64,000 nucleotides of DNA from assembly GCF_028736115.1 (NCBI RefSeq), contig NZ_CP117877.1, positions 1,550,001 through 1,614,000 on the forward strand, read 5' to 3'. The position numbers were made by a program, and so were the translations under genes. The DNA comes from Mucilaginibacter sp. KACC 22063. GTDB lineage: Bacteria > Bacteroidota > Bacteroidia > Sphingobacteriales > Sphingobacteriaceae. A model generated the notes under the pieces. It had not been told where the DNA came from. It made no database searches and worked only from the letters and a program-made list of their open reading frames with translations. Positions 43,177 through 51,920 of the stretch are shown in pieces. How positions within the stretch are numbered: position 1 is the first letter of the stretch; each line of letters begins with the position of its first letter.

Positions 43177-44895
43177 ATGGTTAGGCTGCACTTTAAACTC
43201 CTGTTACTATCAGTTGCCCTTTGTTTTTGCGCCTGCAAAAACCAGGCTGACAAGACATCAGAACTTACTGAAAACGCCAATCGCTGGTATATGAATGCAT
43301 CCATTTACAATGTAGATGTGCATGTATTTAAGGACAGTGATGGTGATGGCGTGGGTGATTTCAACGGTCTTACCGAAAAATTACCTTATCTTAAATCATT
43401 AGGCATTGATGTGGTCTGGCTGGCCCCTTTCCAACCAACTACCAACCGTGATGATGGTTACGATGTGACAGATTATTACAGTATTGATCCCAAGGCGGGC
43501 ACAAAACAGGATTTTTTGCGCTTTGTGCAGGCTGCCAAAAAGCTACAGATCAAAGTGTTAATGGATATGGTACTTAACCATACGTCTATTGAGCATCCCT
43601 GGTATCAGCAGGCACGCGCCGACAGTAATTCTAAATATCACAGCTGGTATGTATGGTCGGCAAAAAGACCGAAGGATTATGATAAGGGAATGGCCTTCCC
43701 CGGCGTGCAGACAGAAACCTGGACCTATGACCAGGTGGCAAAGAAATACTATTTCCACCGTTTTTATGATTTCGAACCCGATTTAAACTTTGAAAACAAA
43801 GACGTACAGGCAGAAGCGCGCAAGGTGATTACTTTCTGGTTAAAGCAGGGTGTGTACGGTTTCAGGCTTGATGCTGTTCCGTTTATGATAGACCGGCCTG
43901 AGCGTGGGGATAAAAATCCTGATCCGATGTATTCCATATTAAATGATCTGCGGCAGGAGATGAATAAAACAAACCCGGATGCCATACTTTTAGGCGAGGC
44001 TAATGTTCCACCCAAAGAGAGCAAGCTTTTCTTCGGTAACAACAGCGACCGCCTGCAAATGATGTTTAATTTTTACGCTAACCAGTACCTGTTTAATTCA
44101 TTAGCTAATGAAAATGCAAAATCATTTATAAATGCCCTACAGGAAACACACGACAAACCCCAGCAATCGCAATGGGCATATTTTCTTCGCAACCATGACG
44201 AGATCGATTTGGGCAGGTTATCCAGCCATGACCGTAACAATGTTTACAAAATAATGGGGCCTGAAAAAAATATGCAGTTATATGACCGCGGCATACGGCG
44301 CAGGCTTGCCCCAATGATCCATAATCCGAAAAAGCTGGCCATGTGTTATGCTATGCTTTATGCATTGCCAGGCAGCCCTGTGATCAGGTATGGAGAGGAA
44401 ATCGGGATGGGAGATGATCTCACATTACAGGAGCGTTTATCGGTACGTACGCCTATGCAATGGAATGATAGTTTAAACGCCGGATTCACGACCAATAAAG
44501 CTCCTGTAAGGCCTATTGTATCTTCTGGCGATTACCAATATCAGAAAGTAAACGTTGCAGCGCAGGAGAAAGACCCACAATCGCTGCTTAATGAGATAAA
44601 GCATTTGAATAAGGTGCGGAAAACTTGTCCGGAAATTGGTTTGGGCAAATGGAAAATACTCAAAACTAATACAGATGATGTGCTGGCGTTAGAATATCAG
44701 TACCAGGGCAAGTCGCTTATTACTGTTTTTAATTTTACCGGTAAAAATGTGAATGTAAGTGTTGATGTACAGCAGCAAAATGCAAAACTGAAAAACGTAT
44801 TAGCAAACAGCGAAACTTCAGTTGTTTCGGCCAATAAGCTTAAAACAGCATTAACAGCTTATGGGTACAAATGGTATAAAGTAGCTGATGAATAA
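43177..44895 (+). CDS. GH13 glycosidase of trehalose-synthase type, putative lipoprotein
   Basis: 572 aa from ATG 43177 (a GTG at 43153 is an alternative). The N-terminus looks like a lipoprotein signal ending in Cys (CFCAC). The GH13 regions are in order: DVVWLAPFQP and DDGYDVTDY, MVLNHTS, FRLDAVPFM (nucleophile Asp), LLGEANVP (acid Glu) and FLRNHDEIDL (third Asp). The middle LYDRGIRRRLAPMI and SPVIRYGEEIGMGDDL, RTPMQWN are hallmarks of trehalose synthase (maltose glucosyltransferase). TreS enzymes are normally cytoplasmic, so the export signal is odd. Function could be hydrolysis or transglycosylation of maltose/trehalose. Confidence 0.85.
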   Translation: MVRLHFKLLLLSVALCFCACKNQADKTSELTENANRWYMNASIYNVDVHVFKDSDGDGVGDFNGLTEKLPYLKSLGIDVVWLAPFQPTTNRDDGYDVTDYYSIDPKAGTKQDFLRFVQAAKKLQIKVLMDMVLNHTSIEHPWYQQARADSNSKYHSWYVWSAKRPKDYDKGMAFPGVQTETWTYDQVAKKYYFHRFYDFEPDLNFENKDVQAEARKVITFWLKQGVYGFRLDAVPFMIDRPERGDKNPDPMYSILNDLRQEMNKTNPDAILLGEANVPPKESKLFFGNNSDRLQMMFNFYANQYLFNSLANENAKSFINALQETHDKPQQSQWAYFLRNHDEIDLGRLSSHDRNNVYKIMGPEKNMQLYDRGIRRRLAPMIHNPKKLAMCYAMLYALPGSPVIRYGEEIGMGDDLTLQERLSVRTPMQWNDSLNAGFTTNKAPVRPIVSSGDYQYQKVNVAAQEKDPQSLLNEIKHLNKVRKTCPEIGLGKWKILKTNTDDVLALEYQYQGKSLITVFNFTGKNVNVSVDVQQQNAKLKNVLANSETSVVSANKLKTALTAYGYKWYKVADE

Positions 44896-44937
44896 CAGAG
44901 ACATCAATTAGGTTGGTGTTTTGTATATTGCTTGCCT

Positions 44938-45855
44938 ATGCAGCTTAATAATGATCAACAGGTAAGGCACCTGGCTAATCTCGAACTATTAGCCAGGCAG
45001 GTAGTAGAAGGATTTATTACAGGCTTGCATCAAAGCCCTTTCCACGGATTTTCGGTAGAGTTTGCAGAACACAGGTTATACAACACGGGCGAATCGGTTA
45101 AGAACATCGACTGGAAATTGTTTGCACGTACAGATAAGCTTTTTGTTAAGCAATACGAGGAAGAGACCAATCTTCGTAGTTATTTGCTTTTGGACACCTC
45201 TTCGTCTATGAACTATCCTGTCAAAGGGATCAATAAGCTGCAATTCAGTATTTATGGTATTGCATCATTGATGTACTTGTTTAAAAAGCAGCGTGATGCA
45301 TTCGGGCTTTGTTTATTTTCAGATAAGGTAGATATGTTGAGTGCAGCACGGTCGACCACAACGCATCTGTTTCACCTGTTTGCACAGTTGGATGCAGCCT
45401 ACGCAGAACCTAAAACAAATATTACAACTAATATTAATGCAGTGCTCCACAGGGTTGCCGAAGAGGTGCATCAGCGTTCGTTAATTATCATCTTTAGCGA
45501 TATGCTGGAGAATAGCCTTAATGAAGAAAAACAGCAGTCGCTATTTGCAGCTATTCAGCATTTAAAATACAATAAGCACGAAGTGATTATTTTCAATGTG
45601 AATGATAAGCAGCATGAAGTGGACTTCGAGTTTGATAATCGCCCGCATCATTTTATTGACATGGAAACGGGTGAGGAAATTAAGCTGCATCCGGGCCGTG
45701 TGCGTGATAGTTACCGCAGTGCTTTAAATACCTATCGCAGTGATCTGGAATTAAAATGTGCGCAGTACAATATTGACCTTGTTGATGCAAACATTCATCA
45801 GGGTTATTATGAGTTGTTAAAGGCTTATTTGGTAAAGCGCAATAAGATGATATAA
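44938..45855 (+). CDS. DUF58 domain protein with von Willebrand A-like fold
   Basis: 305 aa from ATG 44938 (the frame is open from a TTG at 44932). The DUF58 signature lies near residues 45-70 (FAEHRLYNTGESVKNIDWKLFARTDKLFVKQYEEE in pieces), directly followed by the metal-ion-dependent adhesion site DTSSSM. Such proteins usually stand between a MoxR ATPase and Bat proteins; here moxR and bat genes are absent nearby, and it is 42 bp after the GH13 gene. A protein-interaction or chaperone role is inferred from the family. Confidence 0.88.
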   Translation: MQLNNDQQVRHLANLELLARQVVEGFITGLHQSPFHGFSVEFAEHRLYNTGESVKNIDWKLFARTDKLFVKQYEEETNLRSYLLLDTSSSMNYPVKGINKLQFSIYGIASLMYLFKKQRDAFGLCLFSDKVDMLSAARSTTTHLFHLFAQLDAAYAEPKTNITTNINAVLHRVAEEVHQRSLIIIFSDMLENSLNEEKQQSLFAAIQHLKYNKHEVIIFNVNDKQHEVDFEFDNRPHHFIDMETGEEIKLHPGRVRDSYRSALNTYRSDLELKCAQYNIDLVDANIHQGYYELLKAYLVKRNKMI

Positions 45856-45858
45856 AAA

Positions 45859-45886
45859 AGGCTGCCCGGATCTAACCGAACAGCCT
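45859..45886 (-). terminator. Terminator of the histidine-kinase operon
   Basis: Stem AGGCTG..CGG / CCG..CAGCCT (two mismatches) followed on the minus strand by TTTTTT; also positioned to serve DUF58 on the plus strand. Confidence 0.6.
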
Positions 45887-45949
45887 CCAAATAGGGGTAA
45901 CTCGAAACTAAAACTTTACATCTCAAAGCAACAAAACGAATATGAAGAT

Positions 45950-47281
45950 TTAGTGAAGTTGAGTTTCGTTTTTAAATGTTAATAACACGCTGGTTTTCTG
46001 TCCTTTAACCGAATTTATATCGATCTCAATATTATGAAAAGCGGCAATACTCTTCACAATTGACAGTCCAAGACCGAAACTATCGCGTTCATCATTGTCA
46101 AGTTTTTCAAAACGGTTGAATGCGCGCTCAATTTCTTTGTTATCCATACCAATGCCGGTATCGCTAATCTCAAGAGCATATTTATGGTTAAGAATTTTAT
46201 CTGTGATGGTTATTGAGCCGCCCTTCTTATTATACTTAATAGCGTTATTAATAATATTAAAAAGCAAGGTATGGATCAGGCTTTTGTTACCTACAATTTC
46301 AGGCTGATGTTCCAGCGCTATTTGCAGTTCCACACTTTTATCTTCCAGCCTGTCTTCTAATTCTTCTTCAATCTCGGTCAGTGTTTCATTGATCATGATA
46401 ACATCAGTTTTATTAAACTGGTTATTTTCGATCTGTGAGATCAGCAAAAGGCTGTTAATAATTGCTTTTAAGCGGTTAAGTGTTTTTAATGAGGCAAATA
46501 CTTTATTTTCTGTTTCTTCGGTCAGTTTGTCCTGTACCAATATATTTTCCAAACGGGATGTGATGATAGATATAGGTGTCATTAATTCATGCGATACATT
46601 GGCGATGAACTGCTTCTCCAGCATAAACATCTGGCTTATCTTACGCATCAATGAGTTAATACTATCATCCAGCAGATTAAAATCCTGGGTAGTGGTCTTT
46701 ACTTTGCTGTAATCAAAATTTAAAGGGTCATTTACCTTGATCAGCTTATTTTCAATAATGTCATAAAAGGGGTTGAGCAGGTGCTTGGTAAAAACAAAGT
46801 CTGAAATAAGGGTGAGTACAAGCGCAATAGCCAGTATGATAAGGGTATAACCCTTAATGGTCTGTTTTAATTCATTAACAGCATCAATGGTATTGCCTAC
46901 CTCTAATAAATAAGTATGATTGTAATAATTAAATTTACAGGTTAATATACGGTAAGTATCTTTGCTGTTCTCTATTGTGCGCTCAGCCGTACTAAAAGTA
47001 TCTACAACGGTGGTAATGGGCTCATACTTGGTAGGCCTTAAAATAATGTAGTCGTCCTTTAAAATATTGTAATCGGTAAAGGTGGTTTGCTTTTGTAATA
47101 TTTGTGAAATCTTGTCAGATGACAAGTGCTTCATAAACTCATTCTTCTTGTCCTCCAACCTTACTGATATATGATGGTAAGATATCTTTTCAAGAGAAAA
47201 AAGCAGCACCAGGCCTGTGAAAAAAATGGTCGCCAATTTAATCAGCGTATTATAAAGGGCTAGTTTAAACTGCAGTTTCAT
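45950..47281 (-). CDS. Sensor histidine kinase
   Basis: 443 aa. Two membrane helices (about 10-30 and 143-163) bracket a periplasmic domain of about 110 residues, and a HAMP-like linker follows. The phosphorylated His is H231 in IANVSHELMTPIS; the ATPase has N box NIINNAIKYNKKGG, G1 DTGIGM, F box RFEKLDNDERD and G2 GLGLSIVKSIA. It works with the response regulator 8 bp upstream. No ligand can be read from the sensor domain. Confidence 0.95.
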   Translation of the reverse strand: MKLQFKLALYNTLIKLATIFFTGLVLLFSLEKISYHHISVRLEDKKNEFMKHLSSDKISQILQKQTTFTDYNILKDDYIILRPTKYEPITTVVDTFSTAERTIENSKDTYRILTCKFNYYNHTYLLEVGNTIDAVNELKQTIKGYTLIILAIALVLTLISDFVFTKHLLNPFYDIIENKLIKVNDPLNFDYSKVKTTTQDFNLLDDSINSLMRKISQMFMLEKQFIANVSHELMTPISIITSRLENILVQDKLTEETENKVFASLKTLNRLKAIINSLLLISQIENNQFNKTDVIMINETLTEIEEELEDRLEDKSVELQIALEHQPEIVGNKSLIHTLLFNIINNAIKYNKKGGSITITDKILNHKYALEISDTGIGMDNKEIERAFNRFEKLDNDERDSFGLGLSIVKSIAAFHNIEIDINSVKGQKTSVLLTFKNETQLH

Positions 47282-47289
47282 GGGCAGTA

Positions 47290-47967
47290 TCAGATGTTTA
47301 TGCGATAGCCTATGCTGCGCACAGTTTCAAACCAGTCGATAATGGCAAACTGAGACAGTTTTTTACGCAGGTTTTTTACGTGTACATCTACAAAGTTCGA
47401 ATCTGAATTGATTTCCAACACATCACCCCAGACGTGTTCTGTAAGGTTGGTACGCGATATTACCCTGTTCTTGTTCAGCACCAGGTAGTTTAAAATTTCA
47501 AACTCTTTTTTGGTAAGGTTAACACGGTCTGTGCCATAATTAACCGTGCGGTTTTGGATATTTATTTTAAACCCTTTAACATCAATTTCATTACTTTCAA
47601 GTTTATGGCGTCTGCGCGTTATAGCATGTATGCGCGCCAGCAATTCATTTAATGAAAAAGGTTTCGGCAGGTAATCGTCAGCGCCTTCTTCCAGGCCGCG
47701 TATGCGGTCATCAACTTCACCTCGGGCAGTCAGTATAATCACCGCATCATCACGATCTTTCAGCTGCCTTAACATTTTTAGCAGTTCAAAACCGTCACCG
47801 TCGGGCAGGCCTAAGTCAAGCAAAATAAAGTCATAATTATTTACGAAGATCTTTTCCTCCGCCGATTTTCGTGTACGGGCATGCTCAACAGTAAAGCCTT
47901 CATGACTTAAATATTCATCAACCTCAAGAGCGAGGCTTTTCTCATCTTCAACAATTAAAACGTTCAT
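47290..47967 (-). CDS. OmpR/PhoB family response regulator
   Basis: 225 aa. Receiver domain with acidic pair E7-D8 and phospho-acceptor D51 in FILLDLGLPDGDG, then Thr in ILTARG and Lys in LPKPFSLNE. The C-terminal winged helix (about 130-225) has RVNLTKKEFEILNYLVLNKNRV in pieces and the recognition-helix region FVDVHVKNLRKKL. It is the first gene of a two-gene operon with the kinase, and is divergent from the GH130 gene, which could be a target. Confidence 0.95.
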   Translation of the reverse strand: MNVLIVEDEKSLALEVDEYLSHEGFTVEHARTRKSAEEKIFVNNYDFILLDLGLPDGDGFELLKMLRQLKDRDDAVIILTARGEVDDRIRGLEEGADDYLPKPFSLNELLARIHAITRRRHKLESNEIDVKGFKINIQNRTVNYGTDRVNLTKKEFEILNYLVLNKNRVISRTNLTEHVWGDVLEINSDSNFVDVHVKNLRKKLSQFAIIDWFETVRSIGYRINI

Positions 47968-48108
47968 TTGCAGCCAAAATACAAAAATCTAAAACTTAGA
48001 GTGAAAATTAACGTAATGTGTTTGAACATATTTTTAATTTTTGCACAAGGATTATCAAATTGCGCAATCAATTTTATCAAGATACTGTTTAAGTGTTAAG
48101 CACAATAT

Positions 48109-49575
48109 ATGAGACTTTCTATTGAACGTAAGCCCGTAAGGGTAAATCCCGATCCGAAACGCGTTATCGCCCGGTTCTTTTTTAATGGCACCGATAGGGC
48201 AAAAGAAGTGATACAGCGTGTTTTGGAATTATCAGAAGAGCAGGCATTTGCTATTATTTCTCCTTTGTTACAAGAGTATTCTAAACGGCACAGAAATATT
48301 ACCCGGGTTTTAAACCGGCATTGCAGCAAACTGAAATCGTTATTTACTGAATTGAATGTTGATTATGACAGCCTTTCGGTGAATATGAAACTCCTGATCG
48401 GTTCTTATTTTACACATGAATATTCCATTGAATCAGCCGCTTTTTTTAATCCATCCATAATTGAGGATCCGGATCAAAGCGATTTGGAAGACGGCGAAAA
48501 GCGTGTGATTATCAGTTTCAGGGCAGTGGGCGAGGGGCACATTTCGTCTATTACATTCCGTCGTGCGCTGTTTGACAAAAACAATAACATTACGGTGATC
48601 CCTGCAGGCAGCTATATTGACGAAGCAGAAATTATCCGTAATGCAGTTTATAATAAAAAGCTGTTTTTTAACAAAGCTGCTATTACACAGATCAATATCG
48701 ATGTATTGCGCGAGGTAGAGCAAAAGCTTGACCACCATTTCGAGTATGCAAATCTTCGCCGCATCCTGCTGGATTCGCAGGCGCTTCAGAAAGATGATAT
48801 AAAGCGCTTAGAATATGACAAAATACTCTGGCTGGCTGATTCGTACTATGAAATCGTCTTCTCTATGGATACTGATATCTCTGACAGGGTAATTTTCCCA
48901 ATTTCAGAGTATGAACGTAAAGGTATCGAAGATGCGCGCTTTGTAAAGTTTATGCATGACGATGGCAGTTCTGTTTATTATGCTACCTATACTGCTTATG
49001 ATGGTGCGTTGATTATGCCGAAATTGCTGCAAACCAACGATTTTTATAATTTCCGCATTATGCCTTTATACGGTGCAGGTGCACAGAATAAAAACCTGGC
49101 GCTGTTTCCGCGAAAAATTAATGGTAGATATGTGATGATGTCGCGTATTGATGGTTGGAACAATTACATCATGTATTCTGACAAGATCAATATTTGGGAA
49201 GATCCTATTAAACTTCAGCAGCCCAAATTTTCGTGGGAATTTGTTCAGATCGGTAACTGTGGTTCACCTATAGAAACTCCGCATGGCTGGTTAATGATTA
49301 GTCATGGTGTAGGCCCGATGCGTAAATACGTTTTAAGTGTAAGCTTATTACGTCTGGATGATCCTGCTGTGGAGATAGGCCGTTTAAAAGAACCGCTGCT
49401 TGTGCCAAATTCTGAAGAACGTGAGGGTTATGTACCTAACGTGATCTATTCATGTGGTTCAATAATTCATAACAACAAGTTGATAATACCTTACGGCTTG
49501 TCTGATTATTCAACTTCATTTGCAGAGGTTGAAGTGGACGCGCTGATCAACCGCTTGTTAAGCGACGGCGTTTAG
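48109..49575 (+). CDS. GH130 family glycoside phosphorylase/glycosidase
   Basis: 488 aa; GH130 enzymes are usually 300-400 aa, so about 130 N-terminal residues (helical, 1-130) are extra. Five-bladed propeller motifs are seen: ALFPRKINGRYVMMSRIDGWN, GSPIETPHGWLMISHGV and GYVPNVIYSCGSIIHNNKLIIPYG in separate pieces. Known GH130 members phosphorolyse or cleave beta-mannosides. No signal peptide, so it acts on an internal glycan. Two glycosyltransferases lie 2-7 kb on; GH130 and GT4 genes often occur together in Bacteroidota. Substrate unknown. Confidence 0.82.
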   Translation: MRLSIERKPVRVNPDPKRVIARFFFNGTDRAKEVIQRVLELSEEQAFAIISPLLQEYSKRHRNITRVLNRHCSKLKSLFTELNVDYDSLSVNMKLLIGSYFTHEYSIESAAFFNPSIIEDPDQSDLEDGEKRVIISFRAVGEGHISSITFRRALFDKNNNITVIPAGSYIDEAEIIRNAVYNKKLFFNKAAITQINIDVLREVEQKLDHHFEYANLRRILLDSQALQKDDIKRLEYDKILWLADSYYEIVFSMDTDISDRVIFPISEYERKGIEDARFVKFMHDDGSSVYYATYTAYDGALIMPKLLQTNDFYNFRIMPLYGAGAQNKNLALFPRKINGRYVMMSRIDGWNNYIMYSDKINIWEDPIKLQQPKFSWEFVQIGNCGSPIETPHGWLMISHGVGPMRKYVLSVSLLRLDDPAVEIGRLKEPLLVPNSEEREGYVPNVIYSCGSIIHNNKLIIPYGLSDYSTSFAEVEVDALINRLLSDGV

Positions 49576-49592
49576 CAGATCTTAATGATATA

Positions 49593-50045
49593 TCAAGAGC
49601 CCTTTATCCTTTTATCAAAGGTGAAGGGCTCTGTTTTTATAAGCCTGATTTTACTAAAATCACTGTGTTTAGGATTGATCAGGTAATTTACTTCTTCGTC
49701 TATAATTGATGAAGGTACTTGCAATAAAGCAGTTTTATTTTTAGTAAGCCATTCTTCGCCAATTTTTTGAGTGACTGGCATCTGCTCAAAGTCTTTCCAG
49801 TTAGCAGGGAGATCAATCAAATTAATCACATCTTTTTTAATGCGATCATCAATTTCAATGGTCATAATATTGAATGCCAGGCTTAATCCAATCTGGCTTC
49901 GGTGTACAACGTTTTCAAGGCAGGATAATGATCTTGAAGAGGCGGTATAGATAACAAAGGTTTCGTTAGGGTTCCATCTTGCCGCCCTGCCCGATGCCTT
50001 CAGGCTGTCGGAATACTGCCTCAATGCAATGCGATATACAAGCAT
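49593..50045 (-). CDS. RES-domain toxin (NAD+ phosphorylase type)
   Basis: 150 aa from ATG 50045; the longer frame to 50090 lies inside the antitoxin. The RES triad is visible: Arg in SGRAARWNP, Glu in CLENVVH and Ser in VPSSIIDEEVNYLINP. RES toxins of type II systems deplete NAD+. It starts one base after the antitoxin stop, so the pair is translationally linked. The last codons also contain an outward-facing terminator hairpin for GH130. Confidence 0.9.
   Translation of the reverse strand: MLVYRIALRQYSDSLKASGRAARWNPNETFVIYTASSRSLSCLENVVHRSQIGLSLAFNIMTIEIDDRIKKDVINLIDLPANWKDFEQMPVTQKIGEEWLTKNKTALLQVPSSIIDEEVNYLINPKHSDFSKIRLIKTEPFTFDKRIKGS
49596..49638 (+). terminator. Terminator of the GH130 gene, nested in the RES gene
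   Basis: 9-bp stem AGAGCCCTT / AAGGGCTCT followed by GTTTTTA on the plus strand. It lies within the 3' end of the RES toxin coding sequence on the opposite strand. Confidence 0.75.
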
Positions 50046-50046
50046 T

Positions 50047-50571
50047 TTATGCCAAATCACCGTACTGTAAACGTATAAGCTCTTCTTCAATAAGCGTTAT
50101 ACCAGTTACAGTATCCATTAAATCAAATGGCTTTTGATTACCTAAACCATATGCCGGCACACTTAACCATGTGTGAAAGTTATGAGCAGAACCAAATATG
50201 GCTATACCTTTTTCAAAAAGTGCAAAAGATTTTAAGATCTTTTCACTTAATGCAGCATCAAGTTTATGATGGTTGTTGGTATGGTTATGTATAGTTTTTA
50301 CAGTGGTTTTAAACGTTTCCTGGAATTCATTGTGCGTAAAGCCAGAAATATTGATAAAATCAAGGGCAGCCTTTGCATCAAGCCCTTTTTTTGAACTGGT
50401 TAAAAGCGCTATAGGATTAGCATATAACGCTTGGTATGGCATTGGACGATGCATAGTGGTTGGGGTTTCATAGTGTTCAAGAAAATCATGAGCCATAAAG
50501 CTGGCCTTATCATCAGCAGTTTTATAGCTTTTTGTGTTCTTTTTAGCTGCCTTAGCCTTTTCTTGATCCAT
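50047..50571 (-). CDS. Xre/ParS-type antitoxin (toxin-binding domain) of a RES module
   Basis: 174 aa. The start is ATG 50571. The protein has a poorly conserved N-terminal 70 residues, a central helical part (GFTHNEFQETFKTTVKTIHNH, resembling the HTH of Xre antitoxins) and the MbcA/ParS toxin-binding C-terminus (KSFALFEKGIAIFGSAHNFHTWLSVP then DLMDTVTGITLIEEELIRLQYG in pieces). It neutralises the downstream RES toxin and probably represses the operon. A TAnnTTTG box ends three bases before its ATG. Confidence 0.88.
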   Translation of the reverse strand: MDQEKAKAAKKNTKSYKTADDKASFMAHDFLEHYETPTTMHRPMPYQALYANPIALLTSSKKGLDAKAALDFINISGFTHNEFQETFKTTVKTIHNHTNNHHKLDAALSEKILKSFALFEKGIAIFGSAHNFHTWLSVPAYGLGNQKPFDLMDTVTGITLIEEELIRLQYGDLA

Positions 50572-50574
50572 AAT

Positions 50575-50582
50575 CAAATTTA
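50575..50582 (-). promoter_or_regulatory. -7 box of the Xre-RES operon, leaderless type
   Basis: TAAATTTG on the minus strand, an exact TAnnTTTG, three bases before the ATG at 50571. Transcription would start at or next to the A of ATG. Confidence 0.5.
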
Positions 50583-50652
50583 GTAATTTTTCTATATGTA
50601 AAAAGAAATTTTTCCAATTTTTTGTTTTTTACTGTATTTTAAACACTTTACC

Positions 50653-50660
50653 TACATTTG
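50653..50660 (+). promoter_or_regulatory. -7 box of fabF
   Basis: TACATTTG, an exact TAnnTTTG, 15 bases before the ATG at 50676. No clear -33 element. Confidence 0.45.
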
Positions 50661-50675
50661 CCGTTCTTAAAAGTT

Positions 50676-51920
50676 ATGTTAAAAAGAGTTGTAGTCACAG
50701 GTTTAGGCGCCTTAACCCCTATAGGTAATAATGTTGATTCGTTTTGGTCAAATGCAATTGAAGGTAAAAGCGGTGCAGGTAAGATCAGCCATTTTGATGC
50801 ATCATTATTCCGTTCGCAGGTAGCTTGTGAGTTAAAAGATTTTAGCCCGGCTGCTTATCTTGACCGTGCCGAAATAAAAAGAACAGATTTGTATACTCAA
50901 TATGCCCTTATTGCTACTGACGAAGCAGTTAATGATTCGGGTTTTGAGTTTTCAAAAATGGATCCGTTTGATGTGGGGGTGATCTGGGGATCGGCACAAG
51001 GTGGTACCGATACTTTTGAAAGCCAGATGCGTGAGTATGTAGAAGGAGACGGAACGCCAAGATTTAATCCGTTTTTTGTTCCGAAGTATCTGATCAATAT
51101 GGCATCAGGTATGATCTCACTTCGTAATGGCTATATGGGCGTAAATTATTCACCTGTTTCTGCTTGCGCTACTGCCAACACAGCCATCATGGACGCTTTT
51201 AACTATATCCGTTTAGGAAAAGCTAAGATCATTGTAACTGGTGGTTCTGAAGCGCCTATTACACCTGCTGCATTTGGTGGCTTTAGTTCAATGAAGGCTA
51301 TGTCTCACAGAAACGAAGATCCGCAGACAGCAGCCCGCCCGTTTGATATAGACCGTGACGGCTTTGTAATGGGAGAAGGGGCGGGAGCTTTAATTTTAGA
51401 GGAATACGAGCATGCGGTAAAACGTGGCGCTAAAATATACTGCGAAGTATTAGGTTCGGCCATGACTGCCGATGCTTATCACATGACAGCAACTCATCCT
51501 GAAGGGCTTGGTGCGGTAAAAGCAATGCAACTTGCATTAGCAGAAGGCGGACTGACCATTGATGATGTCGATTACTTAAATATGCATGCCACCTCGACAC
51601 CGGTTGGCGATCTTTCTGAGTCTAAAGCCGTATCAAATATTACAGGCCACAAAAAAACAAAATTGAAGCTAAGTGCTACCAAATCAATGACTGGCCATCT
51701 TCTTGGCGCTGCTGGTGCTGTTGAAGCTATACTAAGCATTAAAGCTATTGAAAACGGTATTATACCACCAACAATTAACACTCAAACTTTAGATCCGGAA
51801 GTACCAAAGAACTTAAATATCGTACTGCGCGAAGCTATTGACCATCCGGTGAGAGTTGCCATGAGCAATACCTTTGGTTTCGGTGGCCATAACGCAATTA
51901 CTGTATTTGGTAAAGTTTAA
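50676..51920 (+). CDS. fabF: 3-oxoacyl-ACP synthase II
   Basis: 414 aa from ATG 50676; the in-frame TTG at 50658 overlaps the -7 box. The thiolase-fold triad is Cys164 in SACATA, His304 in MHATSTPVGD and His341 in SMTGHLLGAAG, with the FGFGGHNA C-terminus. KAS-II enzymes extend acyl-ACP with malonyl-ACP in fatty-acid synthesis. Usually an acpP gene precedes fabF; here it stands alone between a toxin-antitoxin pair and glycosyltransferase genes. It may be the housekeeping gene or a second copy. Confidence 0.92.
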   Translation: MLKRVVVTGLGALTPIGNNVDSFWSNAIEGKSGAGKISHFDASLFRSQVACELKDFSPAAYLDRAEIKRTDLYTQYALIATDEAVNDSGFEFSKMDPFDVGVIWGSAQGGTDTFESQMREYVEGDGTPRFNPFFVPKYLINMASGMISLRNGYMGVNYSPVSACATANTAIMDAFNYIRLGKAKIIVTGGSEAPITPAAFGGFSSMKAMSHRNEDPQTAARPFDIDRDGFVMGEGAGALILEEYEHAVKRGAKIYCEVLGSAMTADAYHMTATHPEGLGAVKAMQLALAEGGLTIDDVDYLNMHATSTPVGDLSESKAVSNITGHKKTKLKLSATKSMTGHLLGAAGAVEAILSIKAIENGIIPPTINTQTLDPEVPKNLNIVLREAIDHPVRVAMSNTFGFGGHNAITVFGKV

